Assembly (NCBI GenBank): GCA_019638185.1
Contig: JAHBUH010000007.1
Location: forward strand, 62,001-126,000
DNA from: Leadbetterella sp.
GTDB taxonomy: Bacteria > Bacteroidota > Bacteroidia > Cytophagales > Spirosomataceae
Length of the DNA stretch: 64,000 nt
Direction of reading: 5' to 3'
Of this stretch, positions 8,554 through 17,600 are shown piece by piece (within the stretch, counting starts at the first letter, position 1; every line of letters begins with the position of its first letter). The notes beneath the pieces are model-generated. The model saw nothing but the letters and a program-made list of their open reading frames with translations. It did no database searches and was not told the DNA's origin. Made by a program: the position numbers and the translations under genes.

Positions 8554-9266
8554 TCAGGATATCTCCCCTGCCAGTTTATCCAGGAACTGAAACAGTTTTT
8601 CATTCATTTCGCTGAAATCCCGGCTACGGATCTCATCCGGTTTCTGCACATATTTATGCGCGGTATTCTGAGTCAAAAATGCCGGTTCCTCCGCTATAAG
8701 TAACTCCACCACCTCATGAGTGAGCTCCATATGGCACTGGAAACCGTAAACCCGCTCACCGTAAGCCACTATCTGCCTCGGGCAGCCTGTACTGCGGGCC
8801 AGTATTTTACTCTGCGGTGTAAGGCCGGGCATACGTTATGCCAATGTCCCACCGCTAAGGTTTCCCCGAAATGATTCAGCTTTTCATCTTTCAGGCCATC
8901 TGCCGTAAGCTGTATCGGGAATACCCCGATTTCTTTTTCCGGGCTGTGGTCATACCCGGCCCCTAATGCCGCACCGATAAGCTGAGCGCCCAGGCAAACG
9001 CCCACCACCGCCTTACCGGCATCAACGGCCTTTTTTATCAAAGCCATTTCCGCCTGCGCATCAAAATGAGGGCATTCTGCCACGGTGGTATCCGGGCTCT
9101 GAGGGCCACCCATTACGATAAGAAAATCCAGGTGGTCTACCGTTTCCGGCAACGGCTGATTTTCATATACTTTAGAAAAGGTAATGTTCTGTTTTCTCGC
9201 CTTTGCCCAATCCAGGTAAGCTCCCGGGGCTTCGAAAACTTCGTGCTGTATGAAATGAATATTCAA
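8554..9266 (-). pseudogene. Glutamine amidotransferase (class I), frameshifted
   Basis: Two overlapping frames together make one class I glutamine amidotransferase of GMP-synthase-like type. The first frame (9266 to about 8836) has the oxyanion GGPQSP and the nucleophile elbow GVCLGAQLIGAALG, then VGHWHN. The second frame (about 8836 to 8554) resumes at MPGLTPQSK and holds the catalytic His and Glu in FQCHMELT. The break is one missing base near 8836, where HWHN.MPGL would otherwise be continuous. The first frame starts with TTG four bases after the alcohol dehydrogenase stop. It is either a real inactivation or a sequencing error; all catalytic residues are otherwise kept. Confidence 0.8.
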
Positions 9267-9270
9267 GGGG

Positions 9271-10326
9271 TTAATTCTTCAAACTCGCCATATCAATCAC
9301 AAACCGGTACTTCACATCGCCCTTCAGCAGGCGTTCATACGCCGTATTGATGTCCTGAATCTTAATCAGCTCAATATCGGAAACGATTTGATGCTCCCCG
9401 CAGAAGTCCAGCATTTCCTGTGTTTCTTTAATACTTCCTATGGTAGAGCCTGCAAAATTCCGGCGGGTAGGAATAAGGCTGAAAGCGGCTATGGGAAGCG
9501 GGTGTTCCGGTGCACCCACCAGGGCTAACGTACCGTCTACTTTTAAGAGGCGCAGGTAAGCGTTTACATCGTGCTCAGCTGATACACAGTCCAATACAAG
9601 ATGAAGCGTACTGGCATGGGCTTTCATCTGTGCCCTGTCGGTAGATAAGATCACCTCATCTGCCCCCAGCCGTTGGGCATCGGCCACTTTTGAAGGCGAA
9701 GTAGTGATCACCACCACGTGCGCACCCATGGCTTTAGCCAGTTTCACACCCATGTGGCCTAATCCGCCGATGCCTACAATACCTACTTTTGTTCCCGGCC
9801 CTACTTTCCAATGCTTCAGCGGCGACCACGTGGTTACCCCGGCACACAGCAAAGGAGCCGCTGCCGCCGGATCCAGGTTTTCCGGCATGCGCAACACAAA
9901 ATCCTGATCCACCACTATGCGTTCGGAATAGCCTCCGAAGGTTTGCCGGTCCAGGTATTTTTCGTGGCCGTTGTATGTCTGCACATTCCCCTCTTCGCAG
10001 TATTGCTCACTGCCTTTTTTGCATTGCTCACACTCCCGGCAGCTGTCTACCATGCAGCCTACTGCCGCCAGGTCACCCGCTTTAAACCGGCTTACGCCCT
10101 TGCCCGTTTTAGTGATCCGTCCTACTATCTCATGCCCGGGAACGTTCGGATACACCGTTCCGTGCCATTCGTTACGGGCGGTATGCAGGTCAGAGTGACA
10201 CACCCCGCAATAGAGGATTTCGATCTCCACGTCGTTTTCTGTCACCTCACGGCGCTCTATACTGAGTGGCTTGAGGTCTTCAGTGGGCGCTTCTGTTCCA
10301 AAGGCTTTAACTATCTGCGTATTCAT
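9271..10326 (-). CDS. NAD(P)-dependent zinc alcohol dehydrogenase
   Basis: 351 residues, normal for the cinnamyl-alcohol-dehydrogenase/YahK branch of medium-chain dehydrogenases. Catalytic zinc ligands are seen in CGVCHSDLH and GHEIVG; the structural zinc site is the four-cysteine cluster DSCRECEQCKKGSEQYC. The cofactor fold begins at GIVGIGGLGHMGVKLAKAMG. Such enzymes reduce a broad range of aldehydes, usually with NADPH. It is followed within four bases by the broken amidotransferase, so the two may have been cotranscribed. Substrate not predictable. Confidence 0.93.
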   Translation of the reverse strand: MNTQIVKAFGTEAPTEDLKPLSIERREVTENDVEIEILYCGVCHSDLHTARNEWHGTVYPNVPGHEIVGRITKTGKGVSRFKAGDLAAVGCMVDSCRECEQCKKGSEQYCEEGNVQTYNGHEKYLDRQTFGGYSERIVVDQDFVLRMPENLDPAAAAPLLCAGVTTWSPLKHWKVGPGTKVGIVGIGGLGHMGVKLAKAMGAHVVVITTSPSKVADAQRLGADEVILSTDRAQMKAHASTLHLVLDCVSAEHDVNAYLRLLKVDGTLALVGAPEHPLPIAAFSLIPTRRNFAGSTIGSIKETQEMLDFCGEHQIVSDIELIKIQDINTAYERLLKGDVKYRFVIDMASLKN

Positions 10327-10401
10327 ATTGAATTCTTTTCAAAAGTAAAGGTAATACAGAAGGCTCACCGCTACCAAAACTAATCCCCTTTTCATTTCTG
10401 T

Positions 10402-10998
10402 TTAAATGGTTCTAATGATTTTTGCCGGAATGCCACCTGCTATTGTGTTATCCGGGACGTCTTTTGAAACCACTGCTCCGGCCGCTACAACGGCATTTTC
10501 ACCTATGGTAACCCCTTGCAGAATAGTGGCTCCTGCACCGATCCACGCGTTCTTTTTGATATGGATGGGCTTAGGCACCAGTGCGTGCCTGTTTTCGGGA
10601 TCTAACGGGTGTCCTTCCGATAGCAAGCTGACTTTCGGGGCAATCAGCACATTGTCTTCCAGGATAATTCCTCCCAGGTCTAAAAAAGTACAATCGAAAT
10701 TGATGAATACGTTTTTACCGATCCGGGTATGCTTTCCGTAATTGATGTATAACGGAGTAAACACCGCCACGCTTTCCTCAATTTCCGACCCGGTGATCCG
10801 GCTCAATAAATCCCTGATTTCAGCAGGGTCAGAAGAATTGTTCATCTGGATCAGCAGCTTTTTCGTAGCATAAGAAGCCTCCCTCAGCCGGTAGGCCTGC
10901 GGATCATCTGACGGGATGACTTCTCCATTCCGAAGCCTTTCAAAAATATCTTTTTCGTTCATCACTATGGTTTTTAATTCCTCTGCCTGACTCATCAT
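10402..10998 (-). CDS. Sugar O-acetyltransferase (maltose/galactoside type)
   Basis: About 198 residues. N-terminal maltose-acetyltransferase helical domain ([24 protein letters not shown] region), then left-handed beta-helix hexapeptide repeats, including [15 protein letters not shown] and the acceptor-site stretch [13 protein letters not shown] with the catalytic histidine, and the coil [25 protein letters not shown]. Transfers acetyl from acetyl-CoA to sugars; exact acceptor unknown. I chose the ATG at 10998 rather than the TTG two codons upstream. Single gene between the dehydrogenase and the EamA exporter. Confidence 0.92.
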   Translation of the reverse strand: MMSQAEELKTIVMNEKDIFERLRNGEVIPSDDPQAYRLREASYATKKLLIQMNNSSDPAEIRDLLSRITGSEIEESVAVFTPLYINYGKHTRIGKNVFINFDCTFLDLGGIILEDNVLIAPKVSLLSEGHPLDPENRHALVPKPIHIKKNAWIGAGATILQGVTIGENAVVAAGAVVSKDVPDNTIAGGIPAKIIRTI

Positions 10999-11060
10999 TT
11001 GCAAGTGTTATTACCCCGCAAATTTAACTTCTTTCCCCCCGCTTTACTTTGCTGTGAAGC

Positions 11061-11954
11061 TCACTTTCCCACCCGCTTCAGTATCTGCTTTTCAAATAAA
11101 TTAAAGATCAGCCCGCCCATGATGAAGAGGGAAGCCCATAGCTTCCAGGAAGCCAGGTTTTCACCTAAAAAGAGGGCGGAGCTTAAAAAGCCTACCACGG
11201 GTATCAATAAAGTAAAGGGAACCACTGCCGATGTGGAATATGTTTTTATAAGAAAGCCCCACAGGCTGTAACCCAGGTGAGTGGATACATAAACCACATA
11301 GGCCACCGCTCCCAGGGTAACCCAGGAAATATCCTGGAATGCACTCACAATGACCGCGGTGCCGTCCATAAAAAAAGAGGCCACAGCCATGAACGGAAGC
11401 GCTACGAGGTTACCCCAGACCACCAGGGACAGCGGAGATTCCGCATTGACTTTCTTTGTAAACATATTTCCGGCAGCCCATGAGAAAGCAGCAAGTAAAG
11501 TCAGCAGAAGCCCGGTCAGGGTCACATCTCCGCCTACATGGGACGCCACAATACCAATTCCCACAAATGAAATCAGCGAACCCAGAATTTTTAAAAAGCC
11601 CGGCTTCTCCCCAAAAAATAAATATGCCAGGCCTATGGAAAAGAATACCTGCACCTGCAGGACCAGGGAGGATAAGCCCGGCGATAAACCCAGGTAAATG
11701 CCGCTAAAAAGCAACCCGAACTGCAAAGCAAAATTAAACACCCCAAACCCCACAATATACTTTAACGGGGCCTTCGGCCTGGGCAGAAAGAAAACAAAAG
11801 GCAGTGCAGATAACCCGAAACGAAGGACACAAAAGAGAAACGGGGGAAGCTCTTTTAACCCCAGGTATATGGCAATAAAATTCAATCCCCAGACGATAAC
11901 GATTAAAAGAGCTAAAAGAAGATGTTTTGGCGTTAAATTAACGGATGTGCCCAT
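11061..11954 (-). CDS. EamA family (drug/metabolite) transporter
   Basis: 297 residues with ten hydrophobic segments in two halves of five, the EamA/RhaT arrangement. The N-terminus carries the typical LLLALLIVIVWGLNFIA and the second half repeats GLLLTLLAAFSWAAGN. Such proteins export amino acids or other small metabolites; the substrate cannot be predicted. An extended frame begins at a TTG at 11981, but the ATG at 11952-11954 just before the first membrane segment is preferred. Divergent from the AAA ATPase at 12078. Confidence 0.9.
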   Translation of the reverse strand: MGTSVNLTPKHLLLALLIVIVWGLNFIAIYLGLKELPPFLFCVLRFGLSALPFVFFLPRPKAPLKYIVGFGVFNFALQFGLLFSGIYLGLSPGLSSLVLQVQVFFSIGLAYLFFGEKPGFLKILGSLISFVGIGIVASHVGGDVTLTGLLLTLLAAFSWAAGNMFTKKVNAESPLSLVVWGNLVALPFMAVASFFMDGTAVIVSAFQDISWVTLGAVAYVVYVSTHLGYSLWGFLIKTYSTSAVVPFTLLIPVVGFLSSALFLGENLASWKLWASLFIMGGLIFNLFEKQILKRVGK

Positions 11955-12048
11955 AGGGTCATTAAAAATTTGAAAGGACAAAATTAAGCACCACCGCCTG
12001 CGCTTGCGCTAACTATACGATTGAAACCTGACTAATCCTGATTTAAAT

Positions 12049-12056
12049 TAACTTTG
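12049..12056 (+). promoter_or_regulatory. -7 element TAACTTTG upstream of the AAA ATPase gene
   Basis: TAACTTTG matches the Bacteroidota TAnnTTTG element and lies 21 bases before the ATG at 12078. A TTG at 12021-12023 could be the -33 element, but its spacing (25 bases) is longer than usual. Confidence 0.45.
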
Positions 12057-12077
12057 TACGTAAAATAGTTCTAAAAA

Positions 12078-12881
12078 ATGATCCTGAATAGCTTTGGCTT
12101 ACGGAATATTCCCGATGAACCCGTCTTTCCTTTTACGCTGGACCTGGTTCGGAACCTGCCGGCTGTTTCCCTGACTCAGCAGGTGACCTTCTTTGTAGGA
12201 GAAAACGGCTCAGGTAAATCCACCCTGCTGGAGGCCCTGGCTTATGCCGCCAATGTCCCCACCGTAGGCGGGCTCCCCCTGGACGATGACCCCCTCATGG
12301 AACCGGCCCGCCGGCTGGGCAAAATGATGAGCCTGCGGTTCGGTGAAAAAACCTCCGCCGGGTTCTTCGCACGGGCAGAAGACTTCCTGGGCTTTGTAAA
12401 AAATATCCTGAGGAGTATTGCTGAACTGGACGCCGAAATGCAGGAGATCCGCGATAACTGGACCGGTGGAGACCTGGAAAGAGCCCTGGCTACGCTGAAA
12501 GCCGAGCGAAAAGGCTATACCGACCGGTACACAGAGAACTTTGACGGCATGTCGCACGGCGAAGGCTTCCTCCGTTTCTTCCATCAAAGGATCACAGGTA
12601 AAGGCCTCTACCTCATCGACGAGCCGGAAGCGGCCCTCTCGCCCGCACGGCAGTTAAGCCTTATCAAAATCATCATGGATGCCGTAAAAGAGAAAGGCTC
12701 CCAGTTCATTATTGCCACCCACTCCCCTATCATTATGGCCATGCCTCACGCCCAGATTCTGCATTTTGATAACGGGACCATCACGGAGTGTTCTTACATC
12801 GAAACCACTCATTACCAGCTTACTAAATCTTTTATGGAAGCCCCGGAGAGGTACATGGAAGCTTTAAACAAAGAGGAATAA
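12078..12881 (+). CDS. AAA/ABC-type ATPase of the 'AAA_23' small class
   Basis: 267 residues. Walker A GENGSGKSTLLEALAY (about residue 43), Walker B with DEPEAALSP (about 180) and a switch histidine in IIATHSPIIMA (about 217) show a complete ABC/RecF-type nucleotide-binding domain without a membrane partner. Proteins of this size and pattern are widespread stand-alone predicted ATPases, often annotated as predicted ATPase or ABC ATP-binding protein, whose role is not settled. No neighbouring gene suggests a partner. A promoter-like TAACTTTG precedes it. Confidence 0.85.
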   Translation: MILNSFGLRNIPDEPVFPFTLDLVRNLPAVSLTQQVTFFVGENGSGKSTLLEALAYAANVPTVGGLPLDDDPLMEPARRLGKMMSLRFGEKTSAGFFARAEDFLGFVKNILRSIAELDAEMQEIRDNWTGGDLERALATLKAERKGYTDRYTENFDGMSHGEGFLRFFHQRITGKGLYLIDEPEAALSPARQLSLIKIIMDAVKEKGSQFIIATHSPIIMAMPHAQILHFDNGTITECSYIETTHYQLTKSFMEAPERYMEALNKEE

Positions 12882-13030
12882 TTTAACATTTATTTATTTT
12901 TAAAATAACATAATTATATAAATGTATAATTATTTATTTATAGAAATATAAAATTTATCTTTACCCTGGCCGTTAAATAGCTAAGTCTTTCCCGGTTTTT
13001 ATAGGTATATATCCCTCTCCGGATTATCTT

Positions 13031-13038
13031 TACTTTTG
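13031..13038 (+). promoter_or_regulatory. -7 element TACTTTTG before the oxidoreductase gene
   Basis: TACTTTTG matches TAnnTTTG. If it is the -7 element, transcription would begin near 13045, after the first possible ATG (13041). This supports the second ATG at 13053 as the true start of the Tat-exported oxidoreductase. No clear -33 TTTG is seen. Confidence 0.45.
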
Positions 13039-13052
13039 TAATGCCTAAAACT

Positions 13053-14351
13053 ATGAAAAGACGTCAATTTCTCACCGCCGCGTCGCTCACCACCGGCGCC
13101 GTTCTTTCCCATCCTTTCATTACCTATGCCCGGCAGTCAAAATACAAGCTGGCCCTCATCGGCAGCGGCTGGTGGGGAACGAACATCCTGAGAGAAGCCT
13201 TACGCCACGGCGAATGCCGGCTGACAGCCCTGTGCGACGCCGACGAGAATCAATTGAAAAAGTGCCTGGAGGAAGCTCAGAAAATAACGTCCGACCGGCC
13301 GGCCGTATACAAAGATTACCGCGAGCTCCTCCGCAAAGAAAAACCGGATATCGTGATTAACGCCACGCCTGACCACTGGCATGCCCTCATCGCCATTGAG
13401 GCCCTGAGATCGGGCGCTCATCTCTACCTGGAAAAGCCCATCGGCCACACCATTCAGGAAGGGAAGGCCATCATTAAGGCCGTGCACGATACCGGCAAAA
13501 CCTGCGCCGTGGGCTTCCACAGGCGGTATTCCCCTCATAACGTGTCCGGAATGGAATTTCTGAAATCAGGCAAAGCCGGTACCATTAAAGAAGTAAGGGC
13601 TTTTGTCACCTACAACTTCTGGCCGGGGAATTTACCGGGAAATGAGATGGTGCCGCAGGGGCTCGACTGGGATTTATGGTGCGGCCCCGCCCCACTGATA
13701 CCCTATAGCAGCACTATTCACCCCAGGGGCTGGCGGCAGCGGCTGGAATTTGCTAACGGGCAGGCCGGCGACTGGGGCCCGCACTGGTTCGATCAGATTC
13801 TCTGGTGGACAGAAGAAACTGCGCCCAGGCGCATCTATTCCACCGCTTCCGATAAACTAAAAACCGATAACTATAACGCCCCCGAAAGCCAGGTCATCGT
13901 GTACGATTTTGAAAGCTTTAACTGCATCTGGGAGCACTCCAACCTGAACGGCCGCCCGCAAAGCCGAACCGAAAACGTGGGCGTCTACTTTCACGGAACC
14001 GAAGGCACCTTCCACATGGGCTGGGAAAAAGGCTGGAGCTTCTACCCCCGCGATAACAAAAAAGAAATCCTCCACCAGCCGGCCCAACTAAACCAGCCCG
14101 ACAGCCAGAACATCTCATCCGTATGGGCCGACTTTATGCAGGCCATTAAAACAAAAAAGCAGCCCTTCGCCGATATCCTCAAAGGTCACCGGGCCACTAA
14201 CATGAGCCTCCTGGGCATGGCCGCACTGAAAGCGGGAAGGAGCCTGGAGTGGGATGGGCAGAAAGAAGAGTTTCCCGGAGATGCTGAAGCCAACCGACTA
14301 CTCAGCCGGGAGTATCGCGGGGAATGGAAGTACCCAACCGATCGGGGTTAA
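13053..14351 (+). CDS. Exported Gfo/Idh/MocA family oxidoreductase
   Basis: 432 residues from the chosen ATG. It opens with a twin-arginine signal (MKRRQFLTAASLTTGAV), so it should be exported folded, probably with its nicotinamide cofactor bound. The Rossmann motif is LALIGSGWWGTNILREAL, and the family EKPIGH motif with its catalytic lysine is at LYLEKPIGHTIQEG. These proteins usually oxidise or rearrange sugars or cyclitols. An ATG four codons earlier (13041) is possible but would lie upstream of the predicted transcript start. Monocistronic; same theme as the Tat-exported proteins encoded at 17597-20079. Confidence 0.9.
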   Translation: MKRRQFLTAASLTTGAVLSHPFITYARQSKYKLALIGSGWWGTNILREALRHGECRLTALCDADENQLKKCLEEAQKITSDRPAVYKDYRELLRKEKPDIVINATPDHWHALIAIEALRSGAHLYLEKPIGHTIQEGKAIIKAVHDTGKTCAVGFHRRYSPHNVSGMEFLKSGKAGTIKEVRAFVTYNFWPGNLPGNEMVPQGLDWDLWCGPAPLIPYSSTIHPRGWRQRLEFANGQAGDWGPHWFDQILWWTEETAPRRIYSTASDKLKTDNYNAPESQVIVYDFESFNCIWEHSNLNGRPQSRTENVGVYFHGTEGTFHMGWEKGWSFYPRDNKKEILHQPAQLNQPDSQNISSVWADFMQAIKTKKQPFADILKGHRATNMSLLGMAALKAGRSLEWDGQKEEFPGDAEANRLLSREYRGEWKYPTDRG

Positions 14352-14468
14352 AGGTAGTTTTCACCTGACTTCTCTTACTGCCTCCTCCATATCCAGCCGG
14401 ATTAATTCCCAGCAGAATATCCACATCCCTCACAGTAAATTTTCTTATTCTTTGCCATAATTCAGATT

Positions 14469-15163
14469 TTAATGACTGGCAAACGCTGCAAGAATTTGAA
14501 CTATTCTGTCTTTTCTAAAATCGGCATTGGAAGGTTCAAGATTGCTTAATATTTCCTCTTCAAAATTGGGTCTCTCAAGTAATTTCAGAACCTCCATTCT
14601 GAGATAAACAATCGCGTTGTTTTCCTTGCTCTTCAACTCTTCAAGTATGTTCAGGCGGTTATCAAAAACATATATAATATCTTCAAAATCGCTATTGAAA
14701 CGAAAATCTGAACCATGCCGAAGTGAGTTTAGAGCCTCGAATTTCGAGGCCAGAAAATACTCCGGCTCAAAAATCAATATCTCAACTTCTTCCTGTATTT
14801 TGACCAACAAGGTGTTCTTTAAACCTTCTATATACCATGAATTAGTAAAGCCCAGAATATCACTATTCTCTGGCATCACATCTACAATAATATCATGGTA
14901 TCTGTATCGGCAGATTATCTTCGATTCATTATCGTTCTAAAACCGATTGACCTTAATTTGTCCTCAAGAATAGCATGATTTGACCGGTTTATCATTTCAA
15001 TCAATACATCTATATCATCGGTGGGTCTAACCTCCCCCCGGGCAGGATCGTCAGTGTAGAGTTCTACCACCGCTCCGCCTACGAAAACAACTTTATTCCC
15101 TATCTCTTTTAGAGCTCTTCCTACAACCTCAAGACGTACCAAATTTTTATAATTACGTATCAT
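14469..15163 (-). pseudogene. Nucleotidyltransferase (AbiEii-like), frameshifted
   Basis: Two frames form one protein of about 230 residues. The first (15163 to about 14935) has the nucleotidyltransferase signature KVVFVGGAVVELYTDD followed by the metal-binding DDIDVLIE. It stops at RTIMNRR. In the other frame the stretch immediately after GFR reads NDNESKIICRYRYHDIIVDVMP, which restores the usual 'GFR...VDVMP' continuation and runs to 14469. One base is missing from an A run near 14935 (AGAACG where AGAAACG would be in frame). The gene overlaps the upstream winged-helix gene by four bases. It resembles the toxin half of type IV toxin-antitoxin pairs; it may now be inactive, unless this is a sequencing error. 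Confidence 0.75.
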
Positions 15164-15789
15164 ACCTCATTTATTTTATTCTCAATCAATTCCCTGGCAA
15201 GATTATATACTCTTGAATTTCCGGCTCTAAGACCGTCAGTAAGTGCCAATAATTCATATAAATAAGAAGAGCTGTAAATGATATTGGGTATCGTTTTATA
15301 GAGGGGCTCAATGATCAGACCTCTCATGTTTCCTTCAGGGTGTTCCCAAATAAAATTTTCCTCTGAAACTATTTTTTCACTTAACGGGGGAGCTGAATGA
15401 GCTGTTGCAAAACCACGTCCTATACCCGAGGGTCTGGCAGGAAAAACGTATTTAAGTCCATAGAAAAGGAAGTCAATAAACGCTTGCTTATTTACTTTCT
15501 TCATTTTAACATTGCTTATTAATCCGGCATATTCTGAACGGTATAATGATTCTGAAACTTCTGATTCGCTTATTTGCAGCGCTTGTGCCATTTCTTTATT
15601 ACTAACTGGAATATTGGTAAACGGAGAAAGGCTAAACACCATCTTAGTACCTCCTGGCTCTTGATTTGAATAATCATTCTGATGACTGGATTCTATTGAC
15701 ATCTTATATGCTCTAATCTTCTTCCAATCCGCCAAAATTGCCAGAATAATCAAAATATCCTGTGGCCGCATACCATTATGCTTTCTCAT
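15160..15789 (-). CDS. Winged-helix regulator paired with the nucleotidyltransferase
   Basis: 209 residues. The N-terminal half has a winged-helix motif (IPVSNKEMAQALQISESEVSESLYRS), the middle a conserved-looking FLFYGLKYVFPARPSGIGRG and AHSAPPL segment, and the C-terminus a helical LYELLALTDGLRAGNSRV stretch. I recognise the overall pattern from proteins encoded directly upstream of AbiEii-like nucleotidyltransferases, where it would act as an antitoxin or autoregulator; this is family knowledge from memory. The ATGA overlap with the next gene supports coupled translation. Upstream heptamer repeats (15805-15836) could be its operator. Confidence 0.7.
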   Translation of the reverse strand: MRKHNGMRPQDILIILAILADWKKIRAYKMSIESSHQNDYSNQEPGGTKMVFSLSPFTNIPVSNKEMAQALQISESEVSESLYRSEYAGLISNVKMKKVNKQAFIDFLFYGLKYVFPARPSGIGRGFATAHSAPPLSEKIVSEENFIWEHPEGNMRGLIIEPLYKTIPNIIYSSSYLYELLALTDGLRAGNSRVYNLARELIENKINEV

Positions 15790-15804
15790 AATTCAATATA
15801 TATT

Positions 15805-15836
15805 ATTTGCAATTTGCAAATCGCAAATCACAAATC
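15805..15836 (-). promoter_or_regulatory. Heptamer direct repeats upstream of the winged-helix gene
   Basis: On the minus strand the sequence reads GATTTGT GATTTGC GATTTGC and continues into AAATTGCAAAT, so three direct heptamers are followed by an inverted copy (TTTGCAAATTGCAAA). It ends 16 bases from the ATG at 15789. The position fits an autoregulatory operator, although simple AT-rich repeats like this also occur without function. Confidence 0.4.
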
Positions 15837-15905
15837 CAAATAATACTCCCAAAAGATGAACTACCATTTTCTTTAATGTAAGGCCATTTCCTCTTTATTT
15901 AAACC

Positions 15906-15941
15906 ACAAAAGTCATACAGCATTTTAACCGTATGACTTTT
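15906..15941. terminator. Perfect 12-bp hairpin at the end of the PSCyt operon
   Basis: CAAAAGTCATAC (15906-15917) and GTATGACTTTTG (15930-15941) are exact reverse complements separated by 12 bases. It lies 25 bases beyond the stop of the small gene at 15966 and before the winged-helix gene region, so it most likely ends transcription of the minus-strand operon. Confidence 0.65.
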
Positions 15942-15965
15942 GTTATCTACCGGATGACGACCAAA

Positions 15966-16187
15966 CTACTTCACGCCCGAAATAGTGAAATGTACCCCAT
16001 CATCATCTACGCCATTTAAAATGATCTTATTCCCTTTCACACCGGCTATCCGCTCCGAATCATAAAAGAAATCAACAGCATCCCCCGATTTCACCACATT
16101 TACGCCCGATGCTTCCACCACCATAAATTCTGCGTTAGTGGATTTTAAACGGATGTCCAGCTTGATCTTTACTTCCGTGGCCGACAA
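15966..16187 (-). CDS. Small hypothetical protein, start unclear, possibly a C-terminal remnant
   Basis: At least 73 codons; the only usable start in frame is a TTG at 16187. The frame stays open further upstream, without any ATG, up to the TGA that ends the previous gene at 16278-16280, and that upstream part (HELSYDGTTVPGEQTNLKG...) looks protein-like and continuous with the rest. The protein is beta-rich, with KIKLDIRLKST and KGNKIILNGVDDDGVHF. It may be a short real protein, the tail of a lost gene, or an extension reached by TGA read-through. No recognised family. Confidence 0.4.
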   Translation of the reverse strand: MSATEVKIKLDIRLKSTNAEFMVVEASGVNVVKSGDAVDFFYDSERIAGVKGNKIILNGVDDDGVHFTISGVK

Positions 16188-16277
16188 GGCCGTGACCCGG
16201 ATGGTTCCTTTCAGGTTAGTCTGCTCGCCGGGAACGGTGGTCCCGTCATAAGACAGCTCATGGTAATGCGGCGGGCC

Positions 16278-17600
16278 TCAAAGATCTAAACTATCACCCG
16301 GTAAAGTATTTAACCGGTACCCGCCCGTATCAATGAGCACACCGGGCAATGCACTCATCACTCCCGCCCGGTCTTTAACGCCGGACGAATACACGTAAAG
16401 CCTGCGCAGTTCCTTCAGCCCGTCCAACTCTTTCAAACCTTTTTCAGTGACCCGGGTAAAGCTCAGGTTCAATACCCGGAGATGGGACAAACCCTTCAGC
16501 CCGGCCATCTCCCGATCACTCCATGGTGTACGCTGAAGATGCAAAACCCTTAAATTTTGTAGTTTTCCCATCACCTCCGCTAGTTCTTCCACCTGCTGCA
16601 CACTCGCAGCATTCAACCGAATCACCTGTTCTTTCAGGCCTTCCAGGGCTTTCAGTTCGTCTTTTCCGGGAGAAATACCCCGCAGGTTCACTTCCAGGTA
16701 ATTAGTATTAAGCCCCGCCGGGTTCACCAGGACACCGGCTTTCTTCAATACCTCCAGGTCAGCGGCAGCGCCGGGCTTAACCTCCTTTTCAGGAAGTACA
16801 GCCTCCGCTTCCACGGGTGCCTCCAGGCTGCGAAGTATTTTCTGTATCTTTTCATCCGGCGCCAGCTCCCGGCTTTTCTTCCTGAAATCGGCACCACCCG
16901 TGATCCACCATTCTATTAACGCCTTCTCTTCCTCCGTAACCTGCGGTTTCCCTTTAGGCGGCATATGGTCTTCGTCTGAATCGGGTAGCAGCATACGGAC
17001 CATCAATAAACTTTTATCGGGGTGAAAGGCCTCTAATGCCGGGCCGTCAGCCCCGCCCTTCAGCAGAAACTCCGGCAAGTCCAGCCGCAGCTTCCCCTTC
17101 TGTTTACCGCTGCCGTGGCAGGAGTAGCACTTCTTTTCCAGGATGGGCCGGATGATCTCTTCATACACCACCGCCTCCTGCGCATTTTCTATAGTGTGCT
17201 GCTGATCAGGATGTTTCACCTGCAGGAAATCAGCCCCGTGCGTAAGCGTACCACCGTAATGCCCGGTGAACGTAAGCACTACCAGGGCCATACCCCAGGG
17301 AATAGCCTGCACACGCGCTTTGTTTCGTGTAAAATACAGTAAAAGCAGTGTGGCACTGAAAACTACGGCTGACCACTGATGCCGGATGAGCGTTTCCGCA
17401 TCATATTCCCCCGCCCCTGAAAGCAGCCAGCCCGTGCCCATGCTGAGCAGGCTGACCACGAAAGTACTCAGCAATACCCACTTAAAAAAAGATTCCGACA
17501 CCGAGATTTTCTTCAGTGCTATCAACACGCGGATGAGAAGGGCCAGGAAGAAAAAACCGATAGGCAAATGAACCAGGAGAGGATGTAACTTTCCGATCAT
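16278..17600 (-). CDS. DUF2231 membrane domain, cytochrome c and leucine-rich repeat fusion
   Basis: 440 residues. Residues 1-130 hold four membrane segments starting MIGKLHPLLVHLPIGFFFLAL, the DUF2231 pattern. Residues about 150-245 form a c-type cytochrome domain of planctomycete type with heme site CYSCHGS and the distal MPPKGK. The last 150 residues are leucine-rich repeats (LRVLHLQRT, LRVLNLSFTRVTEKGLKEL). It is probably anchored in the inner membrane with heme and repeats in the periplasm. The frame opens earlier, at 17777, but the ATG at 17600 gives the normal N-terminus and overlaps the preceding stop by four bases. Confidence 0.85.
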   Translation of the reverse strand: MIGKLHPLLVHLPIGFFFLALLIRVLIALKKISVSESFFKWVLLSTFVVSLLSMGTGWLLSGAGEYDAETLIRHQWSAVVFSATLLLLYFTRNKARVQAIPWGMALVVLTFTGHYGGTLTHGADFLQVKHPDQQHTIENAQEAVVYEEIIRPILEKKCYSCHGSGKQKGKLRLDLPEFLLKGGADGPALEAFHPDKSLLMVRMLLPDSDEDHMPPKGKPQVTEEEKALIEWWITGGADFRKKSRELAPDEKIQKILRSLEAPVEAEAVLPEKEVKPGAAADLEVLKKAGVLVNPAGLNTNYLEVNLRGISPGKDELKALEGLKEQVIRLNAASVQQVEELAEVMGKLQNLRVLHLQRTPWSDREMAGLKGLSHLRVLNLSFTRVTEKGLKELDGLKELRRLYVYSSGVKDRAGVMSALPGVLIDTGGYRLNTLPGDSLDL

